NCBI GenBank assembly: GCA_963576475.1 | Contig: OY754974.1 | Span: 6,554,474 to 6,618,473, forward strand | Origin: Molanna angustata | Taxonomy: Eukaryota; Arthropoda; Insecta; Trichoptera; Molannidae | Direction: 5' to 3' | DNA length: 64,000 nt | Part shown: positions 23,590 through 34,693 of the stretch, piece by piece | Numbering within the stretch: position 1 is the first letter of the stretch | Layout: every line of letters begins with the position of its first letter | Made by a program: the position numbers and the translations under genes | Notes under the pieces: model-generated | Database searches by the model: none | What the model saw: the letters and a program-made list of their open reading frames with translations, nothing else | What the model was told of the DNA's origin: nothing

Positions 23590-25020
23590 GTGCTTCCACT
23601 CTTTTCTATTAGGTACCATTTTGTTTTGAGTCTGGTAATCGAATAGATATGTGATGCTCAAGGAGCGTTTGTGGGCGGCAGAGGATGTATAGACCAAATT
23701 TTTTCTCTACGAATGGTCACAGAGAAGGTTCTGGATAAAAACCAGAAACTGTTCTGTGCCTTTATAGACCTAGAAAAGGCCTATGATAAAGTTGTTAGAG
23801 AGAAACTATGGGATATACTATCAGCGTATGGAGTGAAGAGTAAGCTGATACGGGCAATCGCGTCATTATATGAGAACAGCGAAGCATGTGTTCGTGTGAA
23901 CGACACAGTAACATCGTGGTTCTCGATAAATAATGGCGTTAGACAGGGATGCGTGCTGTCTCCATGGCTCTTCAACCTGTACATTGACTTCTGTATAAGA
24001 GCCCTTAAGGATGAAAGCAAAGGTCTGAAACTGAGTAATGTAATAGTGCGTGATTTGATGTATGCAGATGACAAAGTACTGTTAGCTGAAAGTATGGAAG
24101 AGTTACAGTATCTTGTAAGCATGGTATATGAAGGATGCATAGAGAATGGTCTGAGAATGAATGCCAGCAAATCAAAGGTAATGGTCTTTGAAAAGAGTGA
24201 AAGCATAACAGCGTGTAAAATAAGAGTAGAGAATGAATGGCTCGAGCAAGTCGACGAGTATGTATATCTGGGAAGCATGTTTCAACGGAATGGACGACCT
24301 GATAAGGATATCGAAAGAAGAGTTATGGCAGGAAACAGAGTGAATGGAGCACTGAGACCAGTTATGAATGATCGCAACATATCAAAGGCTGCCAAAGTTG
24401 CCATTCATAACGCTATCTTATTGCCAACATTGACGTATGCAAGTGAAACCTGGACATGGCAGAAGTCGCACGAAAGCAGAATAAATGCTGTTGAAATGAG
24501 ATCGCTAAGAAGAATCTGCAATAGAACGATGTATGACAGGGTAAGAAATGAGAACATAAGGAAAGAATGTAAGATGAAGAAAGATATCATTAATGAATGA
24601 AAGTGAACACACTGAGATGGTTTGGCCACATGGGTAGAATGAATGAGGAACGCCTGACGAAGAAAATATACAACGCGGATAGGAATGGATTGAGAGGCCG
24701 GGGCCTAGGAATGGATTGAGAGATGGCACGACCATGTGAACGATATTCTGAAAGACGGAAATGTTAGAAGCATGTACAATAGACGAACATGTATGAGACG
24801 ATGCATGAATGTTGACGAGGCGATGAATGTGTGCCAGGATAGAAAGATATGGCGTTCGGTTCTCTCTGCCTACCCCGTAAGGGACATGGCGTGATGGTAT
24901 GTATGTATGTATGTAATCGAATATAAAATAACGACAACTCACATAGTTCAGCAGCGAGGTGCACCATCCATCTTGAATGAAGTAAGATTTTTGGGTGAGA
25001 CGAAACTGGTGTGTTGGTAT
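23590..25020 (+). mobile_element. Rep-G, interrupted by an RTE insertion
   Basis: Left piece 23590-23645 (AGTGCTTCCACTCTTTTCTA to GGTAATCGAATA) and right piece 24913-25020 (GTAATCGAATATAAAATAAC, CTCACATAGTTCAGCAGCGA to GGTGAGACGAAACTGG). Together they reproduce the block order of the intact copy at 18481-18775. A further Rep-G-like piece near 25285-25345 (TTTTAAAAGGTAATGCACAC, CACCTGTCGCTGG) suggests another interruption between 25021 and 25285. Confidence 0.8.
23646..24912 (+). pseudogene. RTE-type LINE with reverse transcriptase palm, inserted in Rep-G
   Basis: The 309-residue frame at 23671-24600 holds much of the reverse transcriptase: FCAFIDLEKAYDKV (motif A aspartate, residues about 29-42), GVRQGCVLSPWLFNLYID, YADDKVLLAESMEEL (catalytic YADD), then VYLGSMFQRNGRPDKD and TLTYASETWTWQKS. 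A frame change near 24590 separates it from LRWFGHMGRMNEERLTKKIY. A second disruption near 24700-24720 precedes WHDHVNDILKDGN and RSVLSAYPVRDMA at 24723-24893. The endonuclease and the start of the RT are missing (5' truncation). The tail is GGTATGTATGTATGTATG. GTAATCGAATA at 23635-23645 and 24913-24923 is an 11-bp target duplication. Confidence 0.92.
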
Positions 25021-25284
25021 TCTTTTATTTTATTTATACATACTAATAAAATATTATTGACAAATAATATTTTTAACTGCAATACCCCACTAAGTAAAAA
25101 ACCTGTGCCGGGGCTAAAGCATTTTGAAATAATGATACTTTTAACAGTGAATGCCAACTAACAAAACATATCCAAAAATAGCATTCCAAATATAAATAGC
25201 ATACAATAACAAAATTAGAAATAACATTAAAAATAAATACATAAAAAAGAGCATTACATATTAGAAAAAAAAAACAATAACATG
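25021..25284. other. AT-rich segment between two Rep-G-like pieces
   Basis: It separates Rep-G-like sequence ending at about 25020 from Rep-G-like sequence starting near 25285. It may be a small unclassified insertion; no inverted ends or duplication are clear. Confidence 0.35.
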
Positions 25285-25377
25285 CGCCTGTCGTACTTCC
25301 CTTTTAAAAGGTAATGCACACTCGCACACCTGTCGCTGGTTTCTATACAATGCCACACTAAGGACGCTACGCTTATC

Positions 25378-25527
25378 ATGTTCAAAGAATGGAAACCACC
25401 AGACGACCTCATATCGGACAGTATAACCAACTTCAAGGAGTTTTTTAAAAATGTGGAAAAACAGCTGGAAATCTACCTTCCAGAAAGGAAAACCTTCGGT
25501 AAAATAGACACATGTGTCTGCTGCTAG
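25378..25527 (+). CDS. unassigned short reading frame ending in CVCC
   Basis: A 49-codon frame from ATG at 25378 to TAG at 25525. The frame is open upstream to 25315 (stop at 25312), so an exon or fragment without its own start is equally possible. It reads MFKEWKPPDDLISDSITNF, then KEFFKNVEKQLEIYLPERKT and FGKIDTCVCC. It looks like ordinary soluble protein, with charged and hydrophobic residues alternating in an amphipathic pattern, and not like translated AT-rich noise. I do not recognise it, and the flanks are repeats (Rep-G-like DNA to the left). Candidates are a last exon of a host gene, a retrocopied exon, or the end of a transposon protein. No splice site was established. Confidence 0.35.
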   Translation: MFKEWKPPDDLISDSITNFKEFFKNVEKQLEIYLPERKTFGKIDTCVCC

Positions 25528-25599
25528 AAAAAATGTAATAATCGTTTTTTTCCATATTTACGTGGATTGGCAGATTCGAGAACCATTAAAGGGGTCAGG

Positions 25600-26260
25600 G
25601 ACCTGGATAATAAAATATTATTTTTAATTGCTTATACGCAAATATTGGATTTTATCCCTGTCGGGAGTCAAATGATATTTTTACTAACAAACTGTTGTTA
25701 TGTCATATCCCAACTTCGTCTCTATTTATATGTTGCAAAGTTTGTCCGTAAAAATATTATTTGACTCCCGACAGGGAAAAAAAACAATTTTTGCGTAGGT
25801 ACATATATGCAATTAAAAAAATATTTGATTTACATACACATTGGTACAAGTAGGTTAGCAAGCCAAAAATGAAATAATATTTCTGGTTCAGGGGTGACAT
25901 CTGTGCGATAAACCGTCACCTCATTTATAAGGACTGATGCTTTCATTGTTTACAAATAAACCAATTTCTCAATAGATGGAGTAACAAAGAGGTTTCTTCG
26001 TTACATCAAAGATGGCATTAGTAATAATGTCTTATTTTCAGGTGAATTGTTACACATTATTCAAATATACAGAACTTGTCATTGATAAGGGAACTCAATA
26101 ACAAGGCAAAATCGTCGAACGTTGCGCAAGCACATAAAGTGATCGTGTTAACCAACCGATGACACGCCGTAGGCCCTGTATGTGCCTCGGGTTCCTGGTT
26201 CTTCTATAATATCCCAACTTCGTCTCTATTGAGATGTTAAGAAGTTTGTCAATAAACAAG
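25600..26260 (-). repeat. family X repeat, copy 1, with inner inverted repeat
   Basis: The minus strand runs from CTCAATAGAGACGAAGTTGG through TGCGCAACGTT, GATGTCACCCCTGAA and CCTACTTGTACCAATGTGTA to CCCTGTCGGGAGTCAAATAA. After a loop of about 70 bp comes the inverse, CATTTGACTCCCGACAGGGA and on to 25600. The loop repeats a piece of the element's own start (AATAGAGACGAAGTTGGGAT). Order of blocks matches 43700-44310. No transposase-like frame is present. Class unknown; a non-autonomous DNA element is plausible. Confidence 0.6.
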
Positions 26261-26287
26261 ACATGGATAATATTTCCCACGAAAGCT

Positions 26288-26467
26288 GGGGGGCTAGTTT
26301 GGTCAACAGGTGGAATCAAAACCATCCATGTTTACCCATATCATGGATATAATTATGAAGTTCTATAATATATTAAGATATTATTAGAGCTCCATATGAT
26401 AATAATATCCAAGATATGGGTAAACATGGGTAGTTTTGATTCCGTCGGTTGACCAGACTTGCCCCCC
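26288..26467. mobile_element. palindromic MITE (GGGGGGCAAGTC family), first of an adjacent pair
   Basis: A near-complete hairpin of 180 bp: GGGGGGCTAGTTTGGTCAAC opposite GTTGACCAGACTTGCCCCCC, then GGAATCAAAACCATCCATG and ACCCATATCATGGATATAAT opposite their mirrors. It lies only 9 bp (AGACCTCCA) from the next copy, and both point equally in either direction because the element is symmetric. Non-coding. Confidence 0.88.
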
Positions 26468-26476
26468 AGACCTCCA

Positions 26477-26658
26477 GGGGGGCAAGTCTGCTCCGACCGG
26501 AGAAATCAAAACCCTAGTGATTACCCATATCATGGATATAATTATCATATGGAGTTCTAAAATATCTTTAGATGTCATAGAACTCCAATGATAATTATGG
26601 CCATGATATGGGTAATCACATGGGTTTTGATTTCGCCGGTCGGACCAGGCTTGCCCCC
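26477..26658. mobile_element. palindromic MITE (GGGGGGCAAGTC family), second of an adjacent pair
   Basis: Hairpin of 182 bp with GGGGGGCAAGTCTGCTCCGA at the left, mirrored by TCGGACCAGGCTTGCCCCC at the right. Inner blocks AAATCAAAACCCTAGTGATT and ACCCATATCATGGATATAAT are mirrored. The right end has five C rather than six. No direct target duplication could be identified. Confidence 0.88.
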
Positions 26659-26727
26659 TAGGTCGTTCTCCTTAGAGATAGAAGGACAGCTGATAATCCA
26701 TACCTCTCGAAGGAAATTGGGTCAGAT

Positions 26728-26912
26728 GGGTCGATGGCAGAGCGGTTAACGCGCTGGGTTAGTAATCCAGTGGTCGCGAGAACGAATCCTGTCTCGACCG
26801 ATTTCGTTCACCTACAACACAAGCATTTGTGCTTATTTTAGGGAACTTAGGAAGATGTATATGTACTTGTTTAACAAGGACATATTCATTTTTATTAAAA
26901 AAAAATTGACCC
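26728..26912 (+). mobile_element. tRNA-derived SINE, family C
   Basis: Plus-strand copy: GATGGCAGAGCGGTTAACGC, GCTGGGTTAGTAATCCAGTG, GCGAGAACGAATCCTG (damaged box B), then GACCGATTTCGTTCACCTAC, TTAGGGAACTTAGGAAGATG and an A-rich tail at about 26897-26907. Confidence 0.85.
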
Positions 26913-27109
26913 AAGATTACATGTAACAGACATAGAAATAGAGAAAGAAGAAGATGATGAACATCCACCGTAATCCACTTTATAAAAATAAATCATTTGA
27001 AATTTCTTCTTATTTACAAGTGCAATGCAATTCACAATAGTTTAATACAGCGCATGGGTTTGTGTTTTACTAACAAAATGTTATGTATCATACTAGTAAA
27101 ACCCGGCAG

Positions 27110-27640
27110 ACGTTGTCCTGCCTGTTTAATTATATAAATCCAAATATTCAATAATGGTTTATCGGTATGTTTCCTTTTTATTATTAAACATTCATATCTA
27201 GATTCGCTAATTATAATTCCGTATTCTTTTCTCTTCCACCCCTACAGTCCTTTCTTCCCTATTCATTTATTTTTTTTATATTTATTATTTTTTTATTTAT
27301 GAATTTATTTATTTACTAACTTATTTATTTCTTTATGCGTTTATTTACTTATTCAATCAATGATTTATTTATTTATTTATATGCTAATTTTAATTTTTAA
27401 ACCTTCTGGTGTACGCGATGAACCAACCCACTAAGAATAAATTCAATAGGATTTTTTTTTTTTTTGTTAGATATCGAATAAATATATAAATAAATTATAA
27501 TGCATAAACCTTTTCCTGAATGAGCTGAAAAAATTCCCAAAGTTTCATCGCAATTGGATGGTTGGTTTAGGAGTTCATCGCGAACATACAAACAAATATA
27601 CGTACCTACATCCATTTTTATATATATAGATATATATAGA
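27110..27640 (+). repeat. dispersed repeat bounded by CGGCAGACGTTGTCCTG and TATATAGATA
   Basis: The left part AAACCCGGCAGACGTTGTCC and the right part AAAGTTTCATCGCAATTGGA, GGTTTAGGAGTTCATCGCGA, then a TATATATAGATATATA run recall a repeat type common in insect genomes. This is from memory only, and I cannot name the family. The middle (27240-27400) is AT-rich with TTTA runs. Confidence 0.35.
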
Positions 27641-27644
27641 GTAA

Positions 27645-28025
27645 GATCTTTTTAAAAACTTATGTATGTTCCCCTAAAATTATCAGGTAAATACCTACTT
27701 AGGTACATTCGTACCTAGATACTTTGTAGCGTTTTAAGCTTCCCTCGCTTACAAAGGGCTTACATTTTGAGATAGACAAGCGTCTTTTTAAACCAATTAT
27801 TATTTCCCACTGAGACAAACGTATCGTTCACAAAGGGATTAAACGCCATCTATGTATTTGTGAAGGTACCTTATTGTGGAGATTACCAGGACCGGACCAA
27901 ACATAGGATAAAATGGTGAAGTTGTAACAGGCAAGGTAAAAGTAAATCGGAGACTCAAAAAATATTCGAAAGAGAGAAATACTAAAATCAGGAAAACGAA
28001 AAAATATATAAAAGTGTTTATTTAA
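27645..28025. other. unassigned DNA
   Basis: No supported feature. Confidence 0.45.
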
Positions 28026-28029
28026 AAAA

Positions 28030-28278
28030 TTACATGTACGCAAACATTGGATTTTTTCTGTCGGGAGTCAAGGATATTTTTGTCAATTTTTCAACATCTC
28101 AATAGAAACGAAGTTGGAATATTATATGAGAACAAGGAACTCAAGGCACCTACAGGGCTTACGACCTGTCATCGGCTGGTTTACGTGATCAAATTCCCTT
28201 ATCAAAATTGCATTGATAAGGGAACTCAGTAAGAAGGCGTAATTGGTGAACGTTGCGCAAGCGCATAAAGTGATGTTT
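28030..28278 (+). repeat. family X repeat, copy 2, partial
   Basis: GTACGCAAACATTGGATTTT, CTGTCGGGAGTCAAGGATAT and CATCTCAATAGAAACGAAGT follow one another here, then GGCACCTACAGGGCTTACGA, a CCCTTATCAAAATTGCATTG fold with GATAAGGGAACTCAG, and GAACGTTGCGCAAGCGCATA. In copies 1 and 3 the first and second of these blocks are at opposite ends of the unit. This copy therefore shows an end-to-start junction, as in a tandem or circularly permuted arrangement. Confidence 0.55.
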
Positions 28279-28421
28279 AACATATCTAAGTATCGATCCT
28301 TAGAAACGTTTTACAACACCTAGTAAAAAATTGAAAATAATCACTATGTTCTGTTGCACAGGGGGATGATTTAGAAATATTAATTTTGTACATGGAATGC
28401 CACATTATGCCTTTCTTTTTA

Positions 28422-28424
28422 TAA

Positions 28425-28479
<55 letters not shown>

Positions 28480-28682
28480 AATAAATAAATAAATAAATAA
28501 GCAAATAAATAAAATAAATTAAGTAATTAAATAATTCATAAATAATTTAATTAATTAATTAATTGTGTTATTAATTCTTTAGAATAAATTAATAACCAAA
28601 TAAATACCTACATAAATCAAATTATAAATAAATTAATTAATTAATAAATAAATAAACAAAAACATAAATAAATAAATAATAA
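28422..28682. repeat. (TAAA)n/(TTAA)n low-complexity tract
   Basis: AAAT repeats from 28422 to about 28515, followed by degenerate TTAA and AAAT blocks. Confidence 0.9.
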
Positions 28683-28684
28683 TA

Positions 28685-29090
28685 ATTATATAATTTCTAA
28701 TGTGGGCGCATTGCAGATGTGCCAGGCGCCGATATTCGTAATCCTGCCTTTTAGAAAACTGTTATCCTTATCATAATACGTAGGTACTCACAAGAGTAAT
28801 AATAAAGAATATCTAATTAAATTTCATATTTTGATTCCGAGTATTTATTAACCTTTATTCCCGATATTAATCCCACTCATTGGTATGTAGATTCTGCTTT
28901 ATCCCAAACCTCAATGAATAAAAATAATAATAAGCCTTTGGCTAAAATACATAACATTTGTATGAAGCATATCAAGCTTTTGTTAATTATTCTTTTATAT
29001 TTATAAATGAATACCTTGTAACAATAATTATTCTGCCCATGGAACGATTCTGAAACATTAAAGAGAGCTTTTCGAATTGTTACAACTATT
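28685..29090. other. unassigned DNA
   Basis: No supported feature. Confidence 0.45.
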
Positions 29091-29101
29091 CTTAAATGAT
29101 A

Positions 29102-29752
29102 CATACATACATACCATCACGCCTTGTCGCTCGCGGGGTAGGCAAAGAGAACCGAACGCCACTTATTTCTATTTTGACACACATTCATCGCCTTGTCGAC
29201 ATTCATACATCGTCTTATACATGTTCGTCTGTTGTTCACGCTTCTGACATTTCCGTCTTTCAAAATTCCGTTCACATGGACGTGCCATCCCTTCCTTGGG
29301 CGGCCCCGACCTCTCATTCCATTCCTCTCCGCAGTGTATATTTTCTTCGTCAGGCGTTCCTCATTCATTCTCCCCACGTAGCCAAACCATCTCAATTTGT
29401 TCACTTACATTCTATTAATGATATCTTTCGTTATCTTACATTCTTTCCTTATGTCCTCATTCCTGACCCTGTCGTACATCGTCATATTACAGATTCTTCT
29501 TAGCCATCTCATTTCAACTGCATTAAATTTATTCTGCTTTCGTGCGATTTCTGACATGTTCGGGTTTCACCTGCATACGTCAAGGTTGGCACTAAGATAG
29601 CATTTTGAATGGCAACTTTAGCATCCTTTGATATGTTGCGTTGCGATCATTCATAACTTGTCTAAATGCTCCATTCACTCTGTTTTCTGCCATAAATCTT
29701 TTTTCGATCTCCGTATCAATCCGTCCATTGCGTTGAAACATGCTCACCAGAT
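29102..29752 (-). pseudogene. RTE-type LINE, 5'-truncated, with target duplication
   Basis: Minus-strand C-terminal RTE frame at 29117-29404: NKLRWFGYVGRMNEERLTKK, GRGRPRKGWHVHVNGILKDG, ending RSVLFAYPASDKA. Earlier parts up to 29745 are in shifted frames and include a duplicated GTTGC near 29630. The tail is the GTAT repeat of this subfamily. AAATGATA at 29094-29101 and 29753-29760 is an 8-bp direct repeat flanking the copy. No catalytic motifs remain. Confidence 0.88.
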
Positions 29753-29889
29753 AAATGATAAATGACGTATTTACCTATTTTCATGTAGAATAAAGTTTAT
29801 TGAAGTGGTCGCAAATTAATACGATTACACTGAAAAAAAAATTGTGACCACCGAACTGGTTACCTGCGTTTTCAGCCCAACCTTTGTTA

Positions 29890-30846
<957 letters not shown>

Positions 30847-30849
30847 TTC

Positions 30850-31335
30850 GTAATAAAAGTTTATCTGTTTATGACAGTTTTGTTTGGTTAAACACACAAA
30901 ATATTAAGTAGCACTAAACGAACTGTTTTGTTGTCACTATAGTTCGGTTGATTTTAACATAACTTTTTTTCAGTGTAAATAAATATAATAAGGTACTAAC
31001 AGGTTTTCTAAATAATAACACAAATAAAAAAATATGAGAAATATTTGATTTCATTGCATTTCAATACATTGACAATCACAAACAATATGATATCACTTAA
31101 ATTGATGTGAATTATTTGAGATGGTTTTGCCGCACGAAAAACAAATTAAGAATATCTACCCAATGAAGAAAATACATAGAGCGGACTGGAAATAAACAAA
31201 AGCTTGAGCTATTCTCAGGAAATGACGCTTTTAACTTATGAAATATTATCATGAAACACGGAACGTTTGAGCAATAGATGGACATGTATGAGAGTATGCG
31301 TCAATGTAATGAGGCAATGGATGCTTACTATTTTT
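30850..31335. other. unassigned DNA
   Basis: No supported feature. Confidence 0.45.
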
Positions 31336-31339
31336 TTAT

Positions 31340-31990
31340 TTTTTTAAATTCTTTTACAAGGTGTCTCAAAAGAATTTTATATTTGTATTCAGAGCGGTAT
31401 GTGGAGATGTTAGACGACTTCTTGGTGCTTGAACTGCAAAACTTTCCTTGCTATAACCAAAGAACATGGTTAGAGGAGGACGGAGCAACGTCACACACGT
31501 CCAATACATCTCTGCCACGAGTTCGTGAAATTTTCCCAGGCAAATTAATCTCCAGGAGAGGTGACTTAAATTGGCCACCACGCAGTCCTGATTTAACCCC
31601 TATATGAACTTTTTCCTATGGGGTTATCTTAAATCTAATGTTTACGCCAGTAAACCGACTTCCCTGGCGCATTTGAAAGAAAATATCCGTCACGAAATCA
31701 CTGAGTCCACCTGCCGAGCCGTCATAAGTACTTTTACTGTTCGATTAAATGAGTGCTGTGAACGCGAGGGTCTACATTTGGACGATATTATTTTTAAGAA
31801 ATAAATTTCCAAATTGGTCCTATATTTGGTCAAGATCTTATGACATCCATGAGAAATAAATCAAGTTCTTCAATTTTCACAGCAAAGATGGTATTTTTTA
31901 CCACATTATCCGATTTCGATGATTCCCTTTTTTCATAGGAATCGTTAAAATATCCAACTCACTTTGTATCTTCAAAAAAAAAAATGAAGA
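31340..31990 (+). pseudogene. Tc1/mariner (IS630-like) DDE transposase, C-terminal part, frameshifted
   Basis: From 31393 the frame reads ERYVEMLDDFLVLELQNF, then WLEEDGATSHTSNTSLPRVR (second catalytic aspartate in EDGATSHT) and ISRRGDLNWPPRSPDLTPI to a stop at 31607. A one-frame shift leads to NFFLWGYLKSNVYASKPTSL, LKENIRHEITESTCRAV and LHLDDIIFKK at 31604-31804. The pattern DGATSHT, then WPPRSPDL.P.(N)FFLWGYLK is the DDE_3-type domain of IS630-Tc1-mariner transposases. The N-terminal helix-turn-helix half and the first catalytic aspartate are missing. The aspartate normally before FFLWG is replaced by Asn. AATCGTTAAAATATCCAACT at about 31940 may belong to the 3' end. The copy is dead. Confidence 0.82.
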
Positions 31991-32029
31991 AGGAATATTT
32001 ATGATCCCTAAACACATGATCCCGATTTC

Positions 32030-32245
32030 CTCTCCTTGTCTTTTCCCGATCAATTTTTTCTATAAAGCATTTTCATTTTTTTGTTTTAATTGTAAGCATA
32101 GTTTCATATATTTTTTTATTGATTTTCTGCTTTCATTCTTTCGTTGATTTATATACCTACACAGTTTTTATCACTCTTTGTATTCGGTTGATTGGAAGAA
32201 ATTGCCTAATGGCAAAAAGCCCGCCAGTGTGTAATATATTTGTTT
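32030..32245 (+). mobile_element. solo LINE 3' UTR with GCC-AAT-GGC tail hairpin
   Basis: Ends in GATTGGAAGAAATTGCCTAA, TGGCAAAAAGCCCGCCAGTG, the same 3' terminus as the LINE at 8918-9484. No coding remains. It abuts a minus-strand LINE fragment at 32245. Confidence 0.65.
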
Positions 32246-32690
32246 ATATAGGTATATTTATTTTTTTGTTTTTTTTTAATATAGTCTCTCCCCTTTTTTT
32301 AATCCAAAATTTAATGTCTCGCATAAATATTTTCAAGTTATTGTTTTGTCTAAGTGATAAAGGTAGTTCGTTGTATAATTTGAGTCCAAAAAACAGGAAA
32401 TTTCTTTGTCGAAAAGTTGTCTTGAGTCTAGGTATTAGGAGTTTAGTCTGTCTAGTTGGTCTATATGTTTGCGTAGAGTGAAGTTTGTCTATGTTTTTAT
32501 ATATGTATGTACAAGCGTTCTTTGCGTATAATTCTGATATATTTAGTATATTAAAGTCATTAAATAATGCGTCAGATGGAGTGCGGATTGGTACCTTGTA
32601 GATTATTTTTAATACGGATTTTTGTAGTTTTATCAAATGGTCTATTGTTACATGGTAAGCGCCTCCCCATACTAGTATTGCATATGTATG
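32245..32690 (-). pseudogene. LINE (L2/CR1-like) reverse transcriptase C-terminus, truncated
   Basis: A 130-residue minus-strand frame (32244-32636): KLQKSVLKIIYKVPIRTPSD, ALFNDFNILNISELYAKNAC, then TFRQRNFLFFGLKLYNELPL. The codons just upstream (to about 32690) give AILVWGGAYH-like sequence. The parallel region in the intact LINE at 54910-57900 reads YGIVGWGGCAKTILEKLCLA and TTFGQRNASFIAPRIYNTLP, so this is the same part of a related element. The catalytic domain is lost. Confidence 0.8.
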
Positions 32691-32694
32691 TACA

Positions 32695-33885
32695 AAAGAT
32701 AAATAAATAAATATATAAGTTACTGGGTATGTACCTACATATGTGTTTTTTGTTATAAAATGATGTTAATTCAACGTGTTTTTGATTAAATTGGTAAATT
32801 ATTTTGTACTTTTAAGAACGTTCTTATCGTAGCTGTTTTTGTAGTTGTTTTTTTTAAATTACTTTAAAATTAAATAAACTCATCTAGCGTATATATGCTG
32901 CATACATTTATATTAACATATACATGTAGAATCCTATCTCTTTAAAAACGTAGCGTGATGGTATGTATACCAACTTCTGCGATTCTTAGCAAATGAAAGG
33001 TAGGTATCTGGGTTTCGGTACAAAAGTACCCAGTAAGTCGATGCAAATAAATCTGCCGGAGTATTTAGACAGCTTGAGGCAATGCGAATTTTATTAAAAG
33101 TTTTCTCTTTGAGATGATTTTCCTTTGATGTCGTCCTAAGTACCCACGAGTCTCCTTCCATTTCCCATGGACCAGCCATCTCTTCATTGAATGCTTCACG
33201 GAGAAGGGATCCTCCACTATCTACCGACTCGCTTTGAACTTACTTAGTTAGTTATAACGAGGTTAAGAAATTATCAGCGAAAAGTTCATAAGTGGATGGG
33301 CCTAAGATTTTCCTTTTTAAAAAGTTTACATAGCACAAAACTTGGCTTAATGATTTATTGATTTAGCTCCATATCTATTAGAGAAAAGATAATTATATTT
33401 TCAAAATATAAAAACTTAAAAATAAAACAATTCTTAAATATGGATTTGTTCTCAAAGTAATGACTTTTTCCTTCAAATACAGGTAGAGCTTGTCAAGCGA
33501 ATCACTGCGGGTGACATCACCTGTGCACAAACCAATTTTAGGACATACTTATTCTGATTGGAATCAGTTGACATTCGGCGTTGTGCTGACCTTTGCAACC
33601 AAATATTTGCAACCATGCTGTATAAAATGTTACCAGCATTCTCTTGTTCAACTCTAACAAAAAAATTTTAGTATAACAAATTTTGAAAAACATTTGTGAA
33701 AAAAAAAACAAATTTTAAACTTTTCTTTCAGATAATTCCTAATATTTATTCATTTGATCCATTTCAATGTGGGCAATTTCACGACATGTTTCAGGTGCAC
33801 TTTACTATCTACATGTCAAATTAAAAATGAGACAGGCGTTACATTATTTTTACAGATTAGGTTCAAATTATAGAGATACTACCGT
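32695..33885. other. unassigned AT-rich DNA
   Basis: No supported feature. Confidence 0.45.
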
Positions 33886-33887
33886 AG

Positions 33888-33965
33888 AATATAATAATCA
33901 CTTCCTTGCACCCTGTGCAAGTGGCAAATTAATTGCCATATAGCATATTTGTTCCAAATAAACAT
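33888..33965 (-). mobile_element. SINE B tail fragment
   Basis: The minus strand reads ATATGGCAATTAATTTGCCA, CTTGCACAGGGTGCAAGGAA. This is the tail seen in SINE B at 2340-2395 (GGCAATAAACTCGCCACTTG, CGCAGGGTGCAAGGAAGTG). The tRNA-like head is absent. Confidence 0.65.
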
Positions 33966-34189
33966 TGTTATCTATAAATTATTTATACAAAATATAGTAT
34001 GAAAACATAAACATGATTTAAAAAAAAAATACTTTGAATAAGAACTACTTTGTTCGCCATTTTTTACTTATTTTAATATGAAGAATTTATTGTGAAAAAA
34101 CAGTACAAAATAATATTATTGTATTCATTTATAATGTAGCTATATGGAAAAAAAATATGTTTTGCTAAAATAATAGCTATGCAGCTTAA

Positions 34190-34385
34190 AAGAGTGCTTC
34201 CACTCTACAACGATGTCCGAGAGAATTTATTTGTACCCATTGGACATGCAGACCTCGTAGCCACAAAGAGCAACTTCAGACCTTTCAAGACCTTTTTAGA
34301 CTGCGTTGTGTTTCCTTTTATAAGGTGATACACACCAGTCGCTGGTTACGCCTCTTTGTGGGATATGCCGTGATGGTATATAAAT
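34190..34385 (+). mobile_element. Rep-G-related element, partly coding-looking
   Basis: The 3' part (AAGGTGATACACACCAGTCG, CTGGTTACGCCTCTTTGTGG, GATATGCCGTGATGGTATAT) is the Rep-G end. The 5' part translates as KRVLPLYNDVRENLFVPIGH, ADLVATKSNFRPFKTFLDCV and VFPFIR before a stop. The Rep-G end may therefore be the 3' UTR of a LINE whose ORF C-terminus is preserved here. The clade is not recognised. Confidence 0.5.
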
Positions 34386-34539
34386 GAAACAAAAAAAAGT
34401 ATTGTTCGCTTAATGTAACAATTATTTTTATAAAAAAAATATACGAGTAATTTACCAGATATAAAGGAATATCGTACATACTGCAACATACTCATAATTG
34501 ATTTTGAAAGTATGAATTAAAATAACAGTTCACTAAGTG

Positions 34540-34578
34540 TCCTGAGGAAGAGAACATTGTTCTTGAAACATGTAGACT
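34540..34578 (+). ncRNA. hammerhead ribozyme-like motif (type I, palindromic stem III)
   Basis: Stem I GTC/GAC; core CTGAGGA (34543-34549); stem II AGAGAAC-ATT-GTTCTT; GAAA (34566-34569); stem III ACATGT, self-complementary with no loop, so cleavage would favour a dimer; cleavage-site base A at 34575. All fixed core bases (CUGANGA, GAAA, UH) are present. Stem II has one bulged base next to the core. Activity is untested. Confidence 0.72.
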
Positions 34579-34693
34579 TGGTTCTAATAAAAAGTGGTTA
34601 ATACAAAGTAATTTTATTGTTATCAATTAACGATGGAGCCACAAAACAATAATTTCGCATTTGATAAAATAAAATAACAGAGTTTGATTTATA

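Noticed and set aside
23781..24278. 165-codon minus-strand frame and others opposite the RTE at 23671-24600
   Set aside because: Shadows of the reverse transcriptase frame, which has YADD and flanking motifs on the plus strand.
32119..32481. 120-codon plus-strand Phe/Leu-rich frame as a membrane protein
   Set aside because: Antisense of the LINE C-terminal frame at 32244-32636, which has recognisable motifs.
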